From: an archaeon
Lineage (GTDB): Archaea; Hydrothermarchaeota; Hydrothermarchaeia; Hydrothermarchaeales; Hydrothermarchaeaceae
Assembly: GCA_018830205.1 (NCBI GenBank)
Contig: JAHJSX010000023.1
Coordinates: forward strand, 1 to 13,408
Direction: 5' to 3'
Length of the DNA stretch: 13,408 nt
In this document: positions 1-6,314 of the stretch, one piece after another
Numbering within the stretch: position 1 is the first letter of the stretch
How the letters are laid out: each line of letters starts with the position of its first letter
Made by a program: the position numbers and the translations under genes
Notes under the pieces: generated by a model
What the model saw: only the letters and a program-made list of their open reading frames with translations
The model's database searches: none
Told to the model about the DNA's origin: nothing

Positions 1-1
1 A

Positions 2-181
2 AAATACAATGCTTTACTTGAAGTATGGATTGGCGCTACCCTTGGCATGTTCGCGGCAAACAGCATTGGCATAATAGCAGGAAACAGAATCAAAGAAAAG
101 CTTCCTGAAAAATTAATAAAGAGGATTGCCGCGTCTTTGTTCTTCTTATTCGGGGCAGTCACCCTTTACGGCGCTTTATGA
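2..181 (+). CDS. UPF0016 (TMEM165/GDT1-type) membrane transporter, C-terminal fragment
   Basis: Partial gene: the frame is open from the left edge and ends at a TGA at 179-181, giving 59 residues. The fragment shows a hydrophobic helix (WIGATLGMFAANSIGIIAG), a short basic linker with an LPEKLIKRIAA segment, and a final hydrophobic helix ending in TLYGAL. This helix, 'G..+.+.LP...I+.IAA.LF..FG' linker, helix pattern is how UPF0016 proteins end. That family comprises small membrane proteins thought to move Mn2+ or Ca2+ against protons, with two E-x-G-D-(K/R)-(T/S) motifs; both would lie upstream of the window, so ion specificity cannot be judged. The last 23 bases overlap the end of the convergent DHH gene. 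The family call rests on pattern recognition of a short fragment. Confidence 0.72.
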   Translation, partial: KYNALLEVWIGATLGMFAANSIGIIAGNRIKEKLPEKLIKRIAASLFFLFGAVTLYGAL

Positions 182-1139
182 GGCCTTCTGTGATTTTCAC
201 GCATTCTGCAAGGCCGCTTTCCAAATTGCCTGATTTGCTTTTCACGCCGGCCGCCTCCTTGTGCCCTCCACCGCTTCCGCCAACAGACTCACCCGCAGCC
301 GGCATCACGTCACGACCGAGGCTGATGCCTGTTTCCTTTAGGAAATTTTGCCTGGCCCGTGCAGAAATCTGGACCTCTCCTTTCGTGGCGGAACCAACGA
401 AAACACAGTCCGCTCCAAGTGCAATAATTCCGTTTGCAGACTTTGCCTCGAATGAATTAACCTTTGTAGTAACCAAAATCCAGCCATCTATTTTATGAAT
501 CTTCATCCTGCTTGCGGCCTTGAGGCAGGCTATTTTCGCTGATATGTCATCTTCAGGGAGCTCTACAAGCAAAAGCGCCTTCTGGTAGTCAACGCCGCTT
601 TCAAGCAGCCTTGCGAAAATCTGTATTGTCTTTGAAGTTGCAAGCCTGAGGCGGGCCGAATCTGCAAGTATTCCGACAAGAATTGCAAGCCTTGACCGTT
701 CGCTGATTTCAATTCCTGCACCAACGATTAGCTCGAATACCAGCTCTGCCGTTGAAGAAGCGCTGTCATCAACAATGTAGAAGTCAGATATCTCCTGCGT
801 TTCCTGGTGGGGTGCGTGGTGGTCAATAACAGCAACATGCTTTGCTAATTTCACATCCCCATCAAGGGGTGAAATTTGCTCGAGGGTTGACGAATCCAGA
901 ATAACTAAAAGTTCTACGTCAAGGGAGGGGTTGATTTGAATTTCAAAATCATCAACCATACGCTTTGCGTTTTTTGATATGCTGCCCGGGACACCTATAA
1001 CAATCTCGATTTCAGGATTAATCGCGCCAAGCGCGTCTTTCATGGCGATAGAACTGCAAACAGCATCAAGGTCAGCGTTCTGATGCGAGAGGATAAGTAC
1101 CTTCCCCTGTATACCTCTCGCCCATTCAAAAAAATCCAT
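159..1139 (-). CDS. DHH-family phosphoesterase (NrnA/RecJ-like, DHH-DHHA1)
   Basis: A 326-residue protein with the full DHH phosphoesterase motif set. Motif I is SHQNADLDA (H19, D23, D25), motif II has D82 in VILDSST, motif III is the signature D106-H107-H108 in AVIDHH, and motif IV has D160 in GILADSA. The C-terminal DHHA1 domain carries the substrate-binding glycine motif GSGGGHKEAAG near residues 288-298. These residues bind two metal ions, usually Mn2+, and family members cleave short oligoribonucleotides, 3'-phosphoadenosine phosphate or cyclic dinucleotides. Exact substrate cannot be read from sequence; its position at the end of an exosome operon makes clean-up of short RNA products attractive, but that is inference. 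It starts 4 bp after the prefoldin stop codon with only a weak GGAT ribosome site, so it is probably translationally coupled. Its last 23 bp overlap the convergent transporter gene. Length is normal for the two-domain family. Confidence 0.9.
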   Translation of the reverse strand: MDFFEWARGIQGKVLILSHQNADLDAVCSSIAMKDALGAINPEIEIVIGVPGSISKNAKRMVDDFEIQINPSLDVELLVILDSSTLEQISPLDGDVKLAKHVAVIDHHAPHQETQEISDFYIVDDSASSTAELVFELIVGAGIEISERSRLAILVGILADSARLRLATSKTIQIFARLLESGVDYQKALLLVELPEDDISAKIACLKAASRMKIHKIDGWILVTTKVNSFEAKSANGIIALGADCVFVGSATKGEVQISARARQNFLKETGISLGRDVMPAAGESVGGSGGGHKEAAGVKSKSGNLESGLAECVKITEGLIKRRKG

Positions 1140-1143
1140 TTTG

Positions 1144-1503
1144 CTATCCGGCTTGAGGACCGCCGGATTTTAAACTGTTTTGAATCTCGTTTTGCATCTC
1201 CATGAGTTTTGCCTGGATGTCCCGTTCATGTTTTGCGAGCGTTTTTACTCTAAGCTCAAAGGTCTCTTTTCTCTCTTTTAACTCTGATGTGATTTTGGTT
1301 TTGCCTTTTTTGATTAAAATCGCACCAATGCTTTCGTAGACTTCGGCATCTTTTTTCAGTTTTTTAAGCTCCCCAATGCTGTGGTCAATCTCTTTTAGCT
1401 GGATTTCCATCTGAACTTTCTGCGATGAAATCGCCTGCGCCTGCTGCTGCATCATCTGGAACTGTGCAATCTGCTGCTGTATGTTTGCCGGCATCTCTTC
1501 CAT
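1144..1503 (-). CDS. pfdB: Prefoldin subunit beta
   Basis: A 119-residue, almost entirely helical protein. The N-terminal helix is Gln- and Met-rich (NIQQQIAQFQMMQQQAQAIS). A central hairpin region around residues 52-75 contains DAEVYESIGAILIKK, the conserved beta-prefoldin segment, and is followed by a second long coiled-coil helix. Four beta and two alpha subunits form the archaeal prefoldin hexamer, a jellyfish-shaped cytosolic chaperone that passes unfolded proteins to the thermosome. The start codon is preceded by a near-perfect GGAGGT ribosome site 6 nt upstream (1510-1515), which overlaps the end of pcc1. Only 2 bp separate the pcc1 stop from this ATG. Length matches the family (about 115-125 residues). 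The alpha subunit gene is not in this window. Confidence 0.95.
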   Translation of the reverse strand: MEEMPANIQQQIAQFQMMQQQAQAISSQKVQMEIQLKEIDHSIGELKKLKKDAEVYESIGAILIKKGKTKITSELKERKETFELRVKTLAKHERDIQAKLMEMQNEIQNSLKSGGPQAG

Positions 1504-1505
1504 TT

Positions 1506-1748
1506 TTAGACCTCCACGAGTGATTTTGTCATATTAATCCATCTCGAATACGTATTAACACAGGCCCGCAGAGATGCAGAGTCCATTGCCGTAATATTAA
1601 TGCCAAGTACGTTTTCATTAAGATGCAGCAGCACTTTTGCTCTATCAGTGGGGCCAGCGTCTGTTTCTACTTTAAGTGCGCTGTATATGGCGCTCGCTTT
1701 CTCATGCGAATCAAAAGTGAGTTCGAATTCTGCTTTTGCCGAATTCAT
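1506..1748 (-). CDS. pcc1: KEOPS complex subunit Pcc1
   Basis: An 80-residue protein of Pcc1 size and pattern: a beta-strand start with charged AEFELTF, then SHEKASAIYSALKVE, an RAKVLLHL strand, the LGINITAMDSASLRACVNTYSRWI helix region and a short tail. Pcc1 is the small dimerising subunit of KEOPS (Kae1, Bud32, Cgi121, Pcc1), which makes the t6A modification at position 37 of ANN-decoding tRNAs; it bridges Kae1 copies and helps bind tRNA. No other KEOPS gene is visible here. The rpoP stop codon (TGA, 1755-1757) lies inside the AGGTGA ribosome site of pcc1, 6 nt before its ATG. The identification rests on size, the conserved C-terminal helix pattern and the known occurrence of Pcc1 in exosome operons. 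Confidence 0.85.
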   Translation of the reverse strand: MNSAKAEFELTFDSHEKASAIYSALKVETDAGPTDRAKVLLHLNENVLGINITAMDSASLRACVNTYSRWINMTKSLVEV

Positions 1749-1754
1749 TTTTAC

Positions 1755-1760
1755 TCACCT
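1755..1760 (-). promoter_or_regulatory. Shine-Dalgarno site of pcc1 containing the rpoP stop
   Basis: Minus-strand AGGTGA, 6 nt before the pcc1 ATG at 1748. The final TGA is the rpoP stop codon. Confidence 0.75.
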
Positions 1761-1883
1761 GCCTTTTATGGTTGTGACGTTTCCAGACCTTTCTTTAAAC
1801 AGGATTTTATAACCGCAAAAGGGGCACCTGACCACGCCTTTATCGGTTTCAACCTGTTTCCCGCAGTTTCCACACTTATACAT
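1755..1883 (-). CDS. rpoP: DNA-directed RNA polymerase subunit P (Rpb12/RPC10-like zinc ribbon)
   Basis: A 42-residue protein beginning MYKCGNCGK and ending TTIKGR. Cysteines 4, 7, 20 and 23 form a CxxC...CxxC zinc ribbon, and the second knuckle CPFCGYKILFKER is characteristic of archaeal RpoP, the counterpart of eukaryotic Rpb12, which sits with the D-L-N-P assembly platform of RNA polymerase. The open frame extends upstream to 1955, but those residues are an out-of-frame reading of L37Ae and match no family N-terminus, so the ATG at 1883 was chosen. It overlaps the end of rpl37ae by 8 bp (1876-1883, ATGTATAA), which suggests coupled translation by terminating ribosomes. Confidence 0.93.
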   Translation of the reverse strand: MYKCGNCGKQVETDKGVVRCPFCGYKILFKERSGNVTTIKGR

Positions 1884-2142
1884 TTTCGTCCTCTTTAATG
1901 GTCTGCTCCATCTTCTTTGCAGCGTCGGTAACAGGCTGGTACGCGCCTCCGGCAAACTTTGTATTGCACTTTTTACATTCCCAGATTCCGCTTGAAACCC
2001 GCTTTACGCTGGGCCTTTTGCATGTGGGGCACTCATAGTGAGTTTTTTGTTTTTTATCTACTTCAAGCCACCTTTTACGCAACCTCATCCCATATCTTGT
2101 GCCGAATTTTCCTGAGGCACCGACTTTTTTTGTTTTTCCCAT
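1876..2142 (-). CDS. rpl37ae: 50S ribosomal protein L37Ae (eL43)
   Basis: An 88-residue basic protein. The N-terminus (TKKVGASGKFGTRYGMRLRK) is the typical L37Ae RNA-binding segment. A C2-C2 zinc finger follows, with Cys38 and Cys41 (CPTC) and Cys56 and Cys59 (CKKC), and then the conserved FAGGAYQP segment at about 63-70. The acidic tail TIKEDENV is a variable end. It is a structural protein of the large ribosomal subunit bound to 23S rRNA. It starts 7 bp after the rrp42 stop codon; the closest ribosome site, AAAGGAT, is rather far upstream, about 13 nt. The zinc-ribbon rpoP gene begins inside its last codons. Confidence 0.96.
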   Translation of the reverse strand: MGKTKKVGASGKFGTRYGMRLRKRWLEVDKKQKTHYECPTCKRPSVKRVSSGIWECKKCNTKFAGGAYQPVTDAAKKMEQTIKEDENV

Positions 2143-2149
2143 TTTTAAT

Positions 2150-2938
2150 TCAATCCTTTAAGAGTTTTTGAAGTTCCTTTGCTTTCTTTGCCCCACGTTC
2201 CACGGTTTCGAATATTTCATCCGGAGTAAATGTGCCTTCTCCGCCTTTTTGCATTGCGCACATATCACCGCTTTTGTCGGTAGCAACTGTAAGCCGTGCA
2301 TCCATGACTCGCTCTTCGTCAAGATTTGGGTCAAGTACTACACCGCTTCCGATTTTGGCAAACGTGGTTTCTACTGGCTTATTTGCGATTGGAAGCTTAT
2401 TGTTCGTCTTTTCCCCGTATATAATCTTACCGTCTTCAACCTTTGGAAGCCGGGTGTCAAGCAGTGCAGCCATCGAACTAAGCATTCCTGCATCGAAAAG
2501 GTTTCCACTATAGTCAAGCACATGCATGTCTACGAAGACTATCCAGCAGAGTTCGCCCTCGGTGATGCAGAGCTTGTCAACGTCAATGGCGCCGGATTCC
2601 CTGATGCCCCTGTCGACAACCCTTGCAATCTCCACTGTCGGGGGTTTCGGGGGCCCTGCTTCAAACGTTGGAGAGGCTCCCGGCCTAAGTTCAGCGTTTG
2701 TTGTCAAGACACCGGAGTTTGGCATATCCGAGAACGGCTGTCCAAGCAAAAGCTTTATACCTGCCATCACCTGGGTATCGCCCATCTTGACAAGGGCGGA
2801 TCCATCCGCCTTGTGCCCGATGTCAGTTTCAATTGTTATCGGCCTGTAGTCGTCAAACCCTCTCCCATCTACACGTTTTCCGTCTCTTATGATGTTTGCG
2901 ATGTGATCTCTTCTAATTTCAGCAACTACGTGTTCCAT
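2150..2938 (-). CDS. rrp42: Exosome complex component Rrp42 (non-catalytic RNase PH-like subunit)
   Basis: A 262-residue RNase PH-fold protein counted from the ATG at 2938. A GTG three codons upstream (2947) would add MSK, but the GGAGTGA motif at 2944-2950 lies 5 nt before the ATG and covers the GTG, so the ATG is the better start. Visible family segments are RVDGRGFDDYRPI, GSALVKMGDTQVMAGIK, the PFSDMPNSG and ELRPGASPTFE stretches, and GIRESGAIDVDKLCI. The paired catalytic aspartates of Rrp41 are not evident. In the archaeal exosome Rrp42 alternates with Rrp41 in a hexameric ring; it is catalytically inactive but contributes to RNA binding. It lies just downstream of rrp41, its required partner. 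Confidence 0.95.
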   Translation of the reverse strand: MEHVVAEIRRDHIANIIRDGKRVDGRGFDDYRPITIETDIGHKADGSALVKMGDTQVMAGIKLLLGQPFSDMPNSGVLTTNAELRPGASPTFEAGPPKPPTVEIARVVDRGIRESGAIDVDKLCITEGELCWIVFVDMHVLDYSGNLFDAGMLSSMAALLDTRLPKVEDGKIIYGEKTNNKLPIANKPVETTFAKIGSGVVLDPNLDEERVMDARLTVATDKSGDMCAMQKGGEGTFTPDEIFETVERGAKKAKELQKLLKD

Positions 2939-2943
2939 CTTAC

Positions 2944-2950
2944 TCACTCC
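2944..2950 (-). promoter_or_regulatory. Shine-Dalgarno site of rrp42 overlapping the rrp41 stop
   Basis: Minus-strand GGAGTGA, 5 nt before the ATG at 2938. Its last three bases are the rrp41 stop codon, and the competing GTG start (2945-2947) falls within it, which favours the ATG. Confidence 0.75.
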
Positions 2951-3666
2951 ATTTTCCCGTATTTGTTGCGCAGAGCATCCATTTGAACTTTGTATACCTG
3001 CTCACATCCGGTTTTTGCCATCTCGAACGCCTTTTTGAACTCACTGGGCGTAAAATTCCCGTCCATCTGCAGGAGTGATATGTCTCCTGTTCTTGGTATT
3101 ATCGCCATTGGCAGGTCTGCCTCACCAAAATTGTCCTCTATGTCACAAAGGTCAACGACAATTTCCCCACCTACCTTTCCGGCAGCGCACGCCGGTACCA
3201 GGTCTTTCATTGGGATTCCAGCATCTGCAATTGCGACGGATGCGGCTGTAATGCCTGTGCATCTCGTGCCTGCTGCAGCGTTAAGAATCTCTACAAACAC
3301 ATCTATGGCAGTGTTTGGATAAAGGTGCGTAAATACCACCGGCTCAAGCGCTTCTGAGGTCACTTTCGATATTTCCATGCTCCTCCTATCGGTGCCAGGC
3401 CTTTTCCTGTCGCTTACAGAAAATGGGGCCATGTTATAGTTGATTCTAAGCACCGCTTTATCTGGCTTGGCCATATGGCGAGGGTGAACCTCTCGGGGTC
3501 CATAACAGGCTGCAACGGCAATATTCCCGCCCCATTCTACACGGGCAGAACCGTCAGCACGCTTTAAAACACCTGCTTCTATCTTTATGGGCCGGATTTC
3601 ATCTGGAGCCCTTCCATCCAGCCTCTTCCCCTTCACAATAAATTTTTCTGGTGTTCCAACTTTCAT
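2944..3666 (-). CDS. rrp41: Exosome complex exonuclease Rrp41 (catalytic RNase PH-like subunit)
   Basis: A 240-residue RNase PH-fold protein that degrades RNA 3'-to-5' with phosphate and can add A-rich tails in reverse. Family landmarks: KRLDGRAPDEIRPIKIE at 14-30, GSARVEWG, the basic SDRKRPGTDRRS stretch at 85-96 that contacts RNA and phosphate, AGTRCTGITAAS at 132-143, and DIEDNFGEADLPMAI with D178 and D184. The six-residue spacing of these aspartates matches the catalytic pair described for other archaeal Rrp41 proteins, so the subunit should be active. It begins 6 bp after the rrp4 stop, whose TAA abuts the GAGAGGT ribosome site at 3675-3681. It should assemble with Rrp42 in a ring capped by Rrp4 and, if encoded elsewhere, Csl4 and DnaG. 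Confidence 0.97.
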   Translation of the reverse strand: MKVGTPEKFIVKGKRLDGRAPDEIRPIKIEAGVLKRADGSARVEWGGNIAVAACYGPREVHPRHMAKPDKAVLRINYNMAPFSVSDRKRPGTDRRSMEISKVTSEALEPVVFTHLYPNTAIDVFVEILNAAAGTRCTGITAASVAIADAGIPMKDLVPACAAGKVGGEIVVDLCDIEDNFGEADLPMAIIPRTGDISLLQMDGNFTPSEFKKAFEMAKTGCEQVYKVQMDALRNKYGKME

Positions 3667-3672
3667 TTTTCT

Positions 3673-4335
3673 TTACCTCTCTTTCATAATCATGTTTTTG
3701 ATGTTCTCGGTGAGTCCTTGAGTATGAGCGTCTTTTTCAATACGCTCTATTATCCCTGCGACGAGGTCCATCTTCTCCTGGGGTCCCTCAATCCATACGC
3801 GCCCGTTTTGCCCAACAAGAACCTGGCACCCTGTCTCATGTTTTATCATAGATATCATTGAGCCTTGCCTGCCAATGATTCTTGGGACTTTGGCAGGCGT
3901 AACCTCGATAATCCTTCCGCCACGCAGTTTCCTTGAACCCCTTTCCCTCATACTCAAAAATACTCTTTTTCGAGGGGATATCTCCCGTATCATAGCATAA
4001 ACAGCATCCCCAATACGCATCACCTTTGATATGTCTTCCTGGAAACCGTCCCGTTCACTGAAATAGTCCTTTGCAGTGATAGTAGCCGAATAGGCCGTGC
4101 CTATGTTGGTGTACCAGCTTCCGAAATCCATGTCCTCTATCTCCCCAACAACGAAATCATTTGCTTTGGGAAAGTACCTCCCAGTGATAGGGATGACCTT
4201 GACAAAGTTTTCTTTAAGGTCCAAAAGCCCCATTACTGAAGAATATACGCGTTTATTCTCCCTAAATACGCCGTCCCCCATTTTCAGGTCACCTTCTACT
4301 ATGAACTCCCCCGGAAATACCATTTTTCTTGCCAT
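3673..4335 (-). CDS. rrp4: Exosome complex RNA-binding protein Rrp4
   Basis: A 220-residue cap subunit of the exosome with three modules: an N-terminal beta domain (about 1-60, FPGEFIVEGD), an S1 RNA-binding domain (about 62-132, VVGEIEDMDFGSWYTNIG to VFLSMRERG), and a KH domain (about 135-205) with the GxxG loop GRQG at 155-158 in VPRIIGRQGSMISMIKHETG. The LTENIKNMI tail helix is also conserved. Rrp4 trimers sit on the Rrp41-Rrp42 ring and guide substrates, with a known preference for A-rich RNA. The start is MARKMVFPGE; a second Met at residue 5 is possible but less likely given the spacing to a modest GAGTGAG ribosome site. It starts 11 bp after the SBDS stop. Confidence 0.96.
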   Translation of the reverse strand: MARKMVFPGEFIVEGDLKMGDGVFRENKRVYSSVMGLLDLKENFVKVIPITGRYFPKANDFVVGEIEDMDFGSWYTNIGTAYSATITAKDYFSERDGFQEDISKVMRIGDAVYAMIREISPRKRVFLSMRERGSRKLRGGRIIEVTPAKVPRIIGRQGSMISMIKHETGCQVLVGQNGRVWIEGPQEKMDLVAGIIERIEKDAHTQGLTENIKNMIMKER

Positions 4336-4346
4336 AATAACTCACT

Positions 4347-5039
4347 CTACATTATTTTTGTTTCAACTTCTCCCTTGGTAAGGGCGTTCAAATCATTAAA
4401 GAATTCTTCTGCCATTCCAGCAGGAATATCAATAAGAAATGCCCAGGAGCCGTCACTCAGCCATTCCTCTTTTTTAACATCCCCATAAGGTTTTACTACT
4501 GAGAAGGCTTTAGCGGCAAACTGTCCCGGGATTTTGACAGCAATGCTTTTCTCCTCAAACCTGATGGGTATGATTGGCTTCAATGCTTTTAGAATCTTTG
4601 TGACCTGCTCTTCTACAGTCTTGCCAAGGTCAATCTGCACCCTTGCCTCATCCATTGCCTTTTCGATACGTGACGGCGGATGCGGCGAGCCGCTTTGCGG
4701 GTTAATGCCATTTCTGACAATGTGGTTTACAATCTGCTTCCTTTTATCATCCAGCATCTGTCTTCGCTGCTGTGTCGTGAGCTGGATTTCTCCCTTTTTT
4801 ATAATCTTTATCGCTATTTCAACAGGGTCGTCCGTCTCAAAGACTTCTGCCATATGCTCCTCTGAGGCCTTATCACCCTTTTTAGAATCCTTGAAAATGG
4901 TCTCGGCTGCAAGTACCTTGGAAATGTCGACATCTCCGCCCCGTTTTAAATCTAAGGCAAGGACAGGGTCAACTAAAACTTCGAAAGTAGACCCGTGAGT
5001 ACTAAGCCGGGCTATAACTGCCTCTTCCAAACTTACCAA
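4347..5039 (-). CDS. sbds: Ribosome maturation protein SBDS (Sdo1)
   Basis: A 230-residue three-domain SBDS protein. The N-terminal FYSH domain (about 1-85) begins VSLEEAVIARL and includes STFEVLVDP and KKGDKASEE. The central helical domain (about 90-160) has EIQLTTQQRRQM and the conserved HPPSRIEKAMDEA stretch. The C-terminal ferredoxin-like domain (about 165-230) starts at PIIPIRFEEKSIAVKIP. Eukaryotic SBDS works with the EFL1 GTPase to release eIF6 from 60S subunits; the archaeal protein is thought to act in large-subunit maturation too. The start is a TTG at 5037-5039, supported by GGAGAGG 7 nt upstream within the end of psmA and by the family N-terminus; no ATG is available at the right place. 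Two bp separate it from the psmA stop. Confidence 0.95.
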   Translation of the reverse strand: MVSLEEAVIARLSTHGSTFEVLVDPVLALDLKRGGDVDISKVLAAETIFKDSKKGDKASEEHMAEVFETDDPVEIAIKIIKKGEIQLTTQQRRQMLDDKRKQIVNHIVRNGINPQSGSPHPPSRIEKAMDEARVQIDLGKTVEEQVTKILKALKPIIPIRFEEKSIAVKIPGQFAAKAFSVVKPYGDVKKEEWLSDGSWAFLIDIPAGMAEEFFNDLNALTKGEVETKIM

Positions 5040-5041
5040 CG

Positions 5042-5785
5042 CTATTCCTCTCCTTTAGCCGGCGGTTTTCGCTTGAGTTTGGAGATATAGCTTTTAACTT
5101 CGCTAGAGGAGAGCTTTTTAAATTCTCCCGTTTTTTGTTCGATTAATGCCAATTCCACAGTTTTCTCACCGACTTTCCCGTCAGCTGTTTCATTCATTAT
5201 AGTAAGTGCCAGCTCTATGGCCTCTTCGCGCCCCATCCCTTCTTTGTATTTTTCCTCGAATATCTCCATTGCAGTGGGTCTTCCTGAACCAATTGCCGTC
5301 GCCTTATATTCTATAAGTGCGCCGCTTGGGTCGGTCTCGAAAAGACGCGGCTTTTCATTTACACCCGCGATAAGCATCGCAATCCCAAAGGGCCTGACCC
5401 CTCCGTGCTGGGTGTAAAGCTGTTTGAAGTCGCATATCTTTTTTGCAAGTATCCCGATATCAATTGGTTCGTTGTAGGTGACCCTGTTAAGCTGGGATTC
5501 CACCCTTGCACGCTCAACCAGGACTCGTGCGTCTGCAACTAATCCTGAAGTCACTGCCCCAATGTTGTCGTCGATTTGGAATATCTTTTCGATAGACACC
5601 TCCTCAACGAGCCTGCTGTTTATTCTTTTATCAACAGCAAGGACAACGCCGTCTTTATATTTTATCCCCAGAGATGTTGTTCCTCTTTTAACCGCCTCTC
5701 TTGCATATTCGACCTGGAACAACCTGCCATCCGGGCTAAAAATTGTAATAGCTCTGTCATACCCCATGCTAGGTACTGGTTGCAT
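5042..5785 (-). CDS. psmA: Proteasome subunit alpha
   Basis: A 247-residue 20S proteasome alpha subunit from the ATG at 5785. The N-terminus carries the alpha signature: MGYDRAITIFSPDGRLFQ followed by VEYAREAVKRG. RPFGIAMLIAGV and ATAIGSGRPTAMEIFEEKY are further family segments. Seven alpha subunits form each outer ring and gate the chamber for PAN or Cdc48 ATPases; the extreme N-terminus contains the gate. Alpha subunits lack the catalytic N-terminal threonine of beta subunits. A TTG at 5800 would add five residues, but it lies inside the GGAGG ribosome site (5794-5798), so it is rejected. The ATG follows the pop5 stop by one base. The C-terminal tail is Lys- and Glu-rich, partly because its codons supply the SBDS ribosome site. 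No beta subunit is visible here. Confidence 0.97.
   Translation of the reverse strand: MQPVPSMGYDRAITIFSPDGRLFQVEYAREAVKRGTTSLGIKYKDGVVLAVDKRINSRLVEEVSIEKIFQIDDNIGAVTSGLVADARVLVERARVESQLNRVTYNEPIDIGILAKKICDFKQLYTQHGGVRPFGIAMLIAGVNEKPRLFETDPSGALIEYKATAIGSGRPTAMEIFEEKYKEGMGREEAIELALTIMNETADGKVGEKTVELALIEQKTGEFKKLSSSEVKSYISKLKRKPPAKGEE
5047..5053 (-). promoter_or_regulatory. Shine-Dalgarno site supporting the TTG start of SBDS
   Basis: Minus-strand GGAGAGG formed by the last codons of psmA, 7 nt before the TTG at 5039. It supports initiation at this rare start codon. Confidence 0.75.
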
Positions 5786-5786
5786 C

Positions 5787-6314
5787 TTAATTTCCTCCAA
5801 AACTTTTTTCCATTTCTAAATCACTCTTCATTAGTCCTATATACTTCATGTTTAAATCCTTTAACCTCGACAATAATTCTTTATCTTTTGGCAGTGCGTC
5901 AATACACTCGCCAAAACTTCTTACAATCTCCAAATTCACCCGCTTATTGTATGTTTTCTCTTCTATAATCGACGGCCCCTTATTTAAAAACTTTCTTTTC
6001 AGTGCCTTAATTGTGCCAGAAACGCCGGTAACGCATATATGGGCCTTTTTCTCGTTTACCTCGCCCACAAATGCTAAAACTGCTTTTATCTTCCACGCCG
6101 CCTCATTTCTGCATACCAAAAATCCTTCGCTGGTGTCGCAGTTGTAGTCAAGTACCCCCAGTCCAAGGGTGCTTACTTGAATTTCCCCAAGAAGGGAAAG
6201 CGCCTGCTTCCATATTTCTCGTGCCACCTCATCTTTTACCAATGGTTCATCGCACATGATTTCAAATGCTATATACCGCTTTTTTTCCCGCAGTGTTGGA
6301 GGCAGTCTTTTCAT
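5787..6314 (-). CDS. rnp2: Ribonuclease P protein component 2 (Pop5)
   Basis: A 175-residue Pop5 homologue. The family core covers about residues 1-115: RLPPTLREKKRYIAFEI at the start, the ALSLLGEIQVSTLGLGVLDY region, GFLVCRNEAAWKIKAVLAFV and the HICVTGVSGTIKALKRKFL segment. Pop5 pairs with Rpp30, encoded directly upstream, and the heterotetramer binds the catalytic domain of RNase P RNA to support 5' maturation of tRNA. Its start overlaps the rpp30 stop by 4 bp (ATGA, 6311-6314) and has an AGGGGTG site 4 nt upstream, so the two subunits are tightly coupled. The C-terminal 55-60 residues, Lys/Glu/Leu-rich and apparently helical, go beyond the roughly 120-140 residues I expect of archaeal Pop5. 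The last codons (GGN then TAA) also form the psmA ribosome site. Confidence 0.88.
   Translation of the reverse strand: MKRLPPTLREKKRYIAFEIMCDEPLVKDEVAREIWKQALSLLGEIQVSTLGLGVLDYNCDTSEGFLVCRNEAAWKIKAVLAFVGEVNEKKAHICVTGVSGTIKALKRKFLNKGPSIIEEKTYNKRVNLEIVRSFGECIDALPKDKELLSRLKDLNMKYIGLMKSDLEMEKSFGGN
5794..5798 (-). promoter_or_regulatory. Shine-Dalgarno site of psmA that decides its start
   Basis: Minus-strand GGAGG, 8 nt before the ATG at 5785 and inside the last codons of pop5. The alternative upstream TTG (5798-5800) overlaps this motif and so cannot use it. The family N-terminus agrees with the ATG. Confidence 0.85.

Noticed and set aside
1884..1955. N-terminal extension of rpoP by 24 codons
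   Set aside because: It reads L37Ae DNA out of frame and the extra residues do not resemble RpoP; the family N-terminus MYKCGNCGK begins at 1883.
2539..2938. rrp42 as a pseudogene because catalytic aspartates are missing
   Set aside because: Absence of the catalytic pair is normal for archaeal Rrp42, which is a structural ring subunit; the frame is intact.
2168..2986. Long + strand open frame (272 codons) opposite rrp42
   Set aside because: It lies wholly opposite rrp42 and the rrp42-rrp41 junction, matches no family pattern, is rich in Cys/His/Phe as expected of a shadow frame, and has no plausible start context.
5786..5800. TTG start of psmA five codons upstream
   Set aside because: The TTG overlaps the GGAGG ribosome site, and the resulting extra residues are absent from the usual MQ..P..MGYDRAIT N-terminus.
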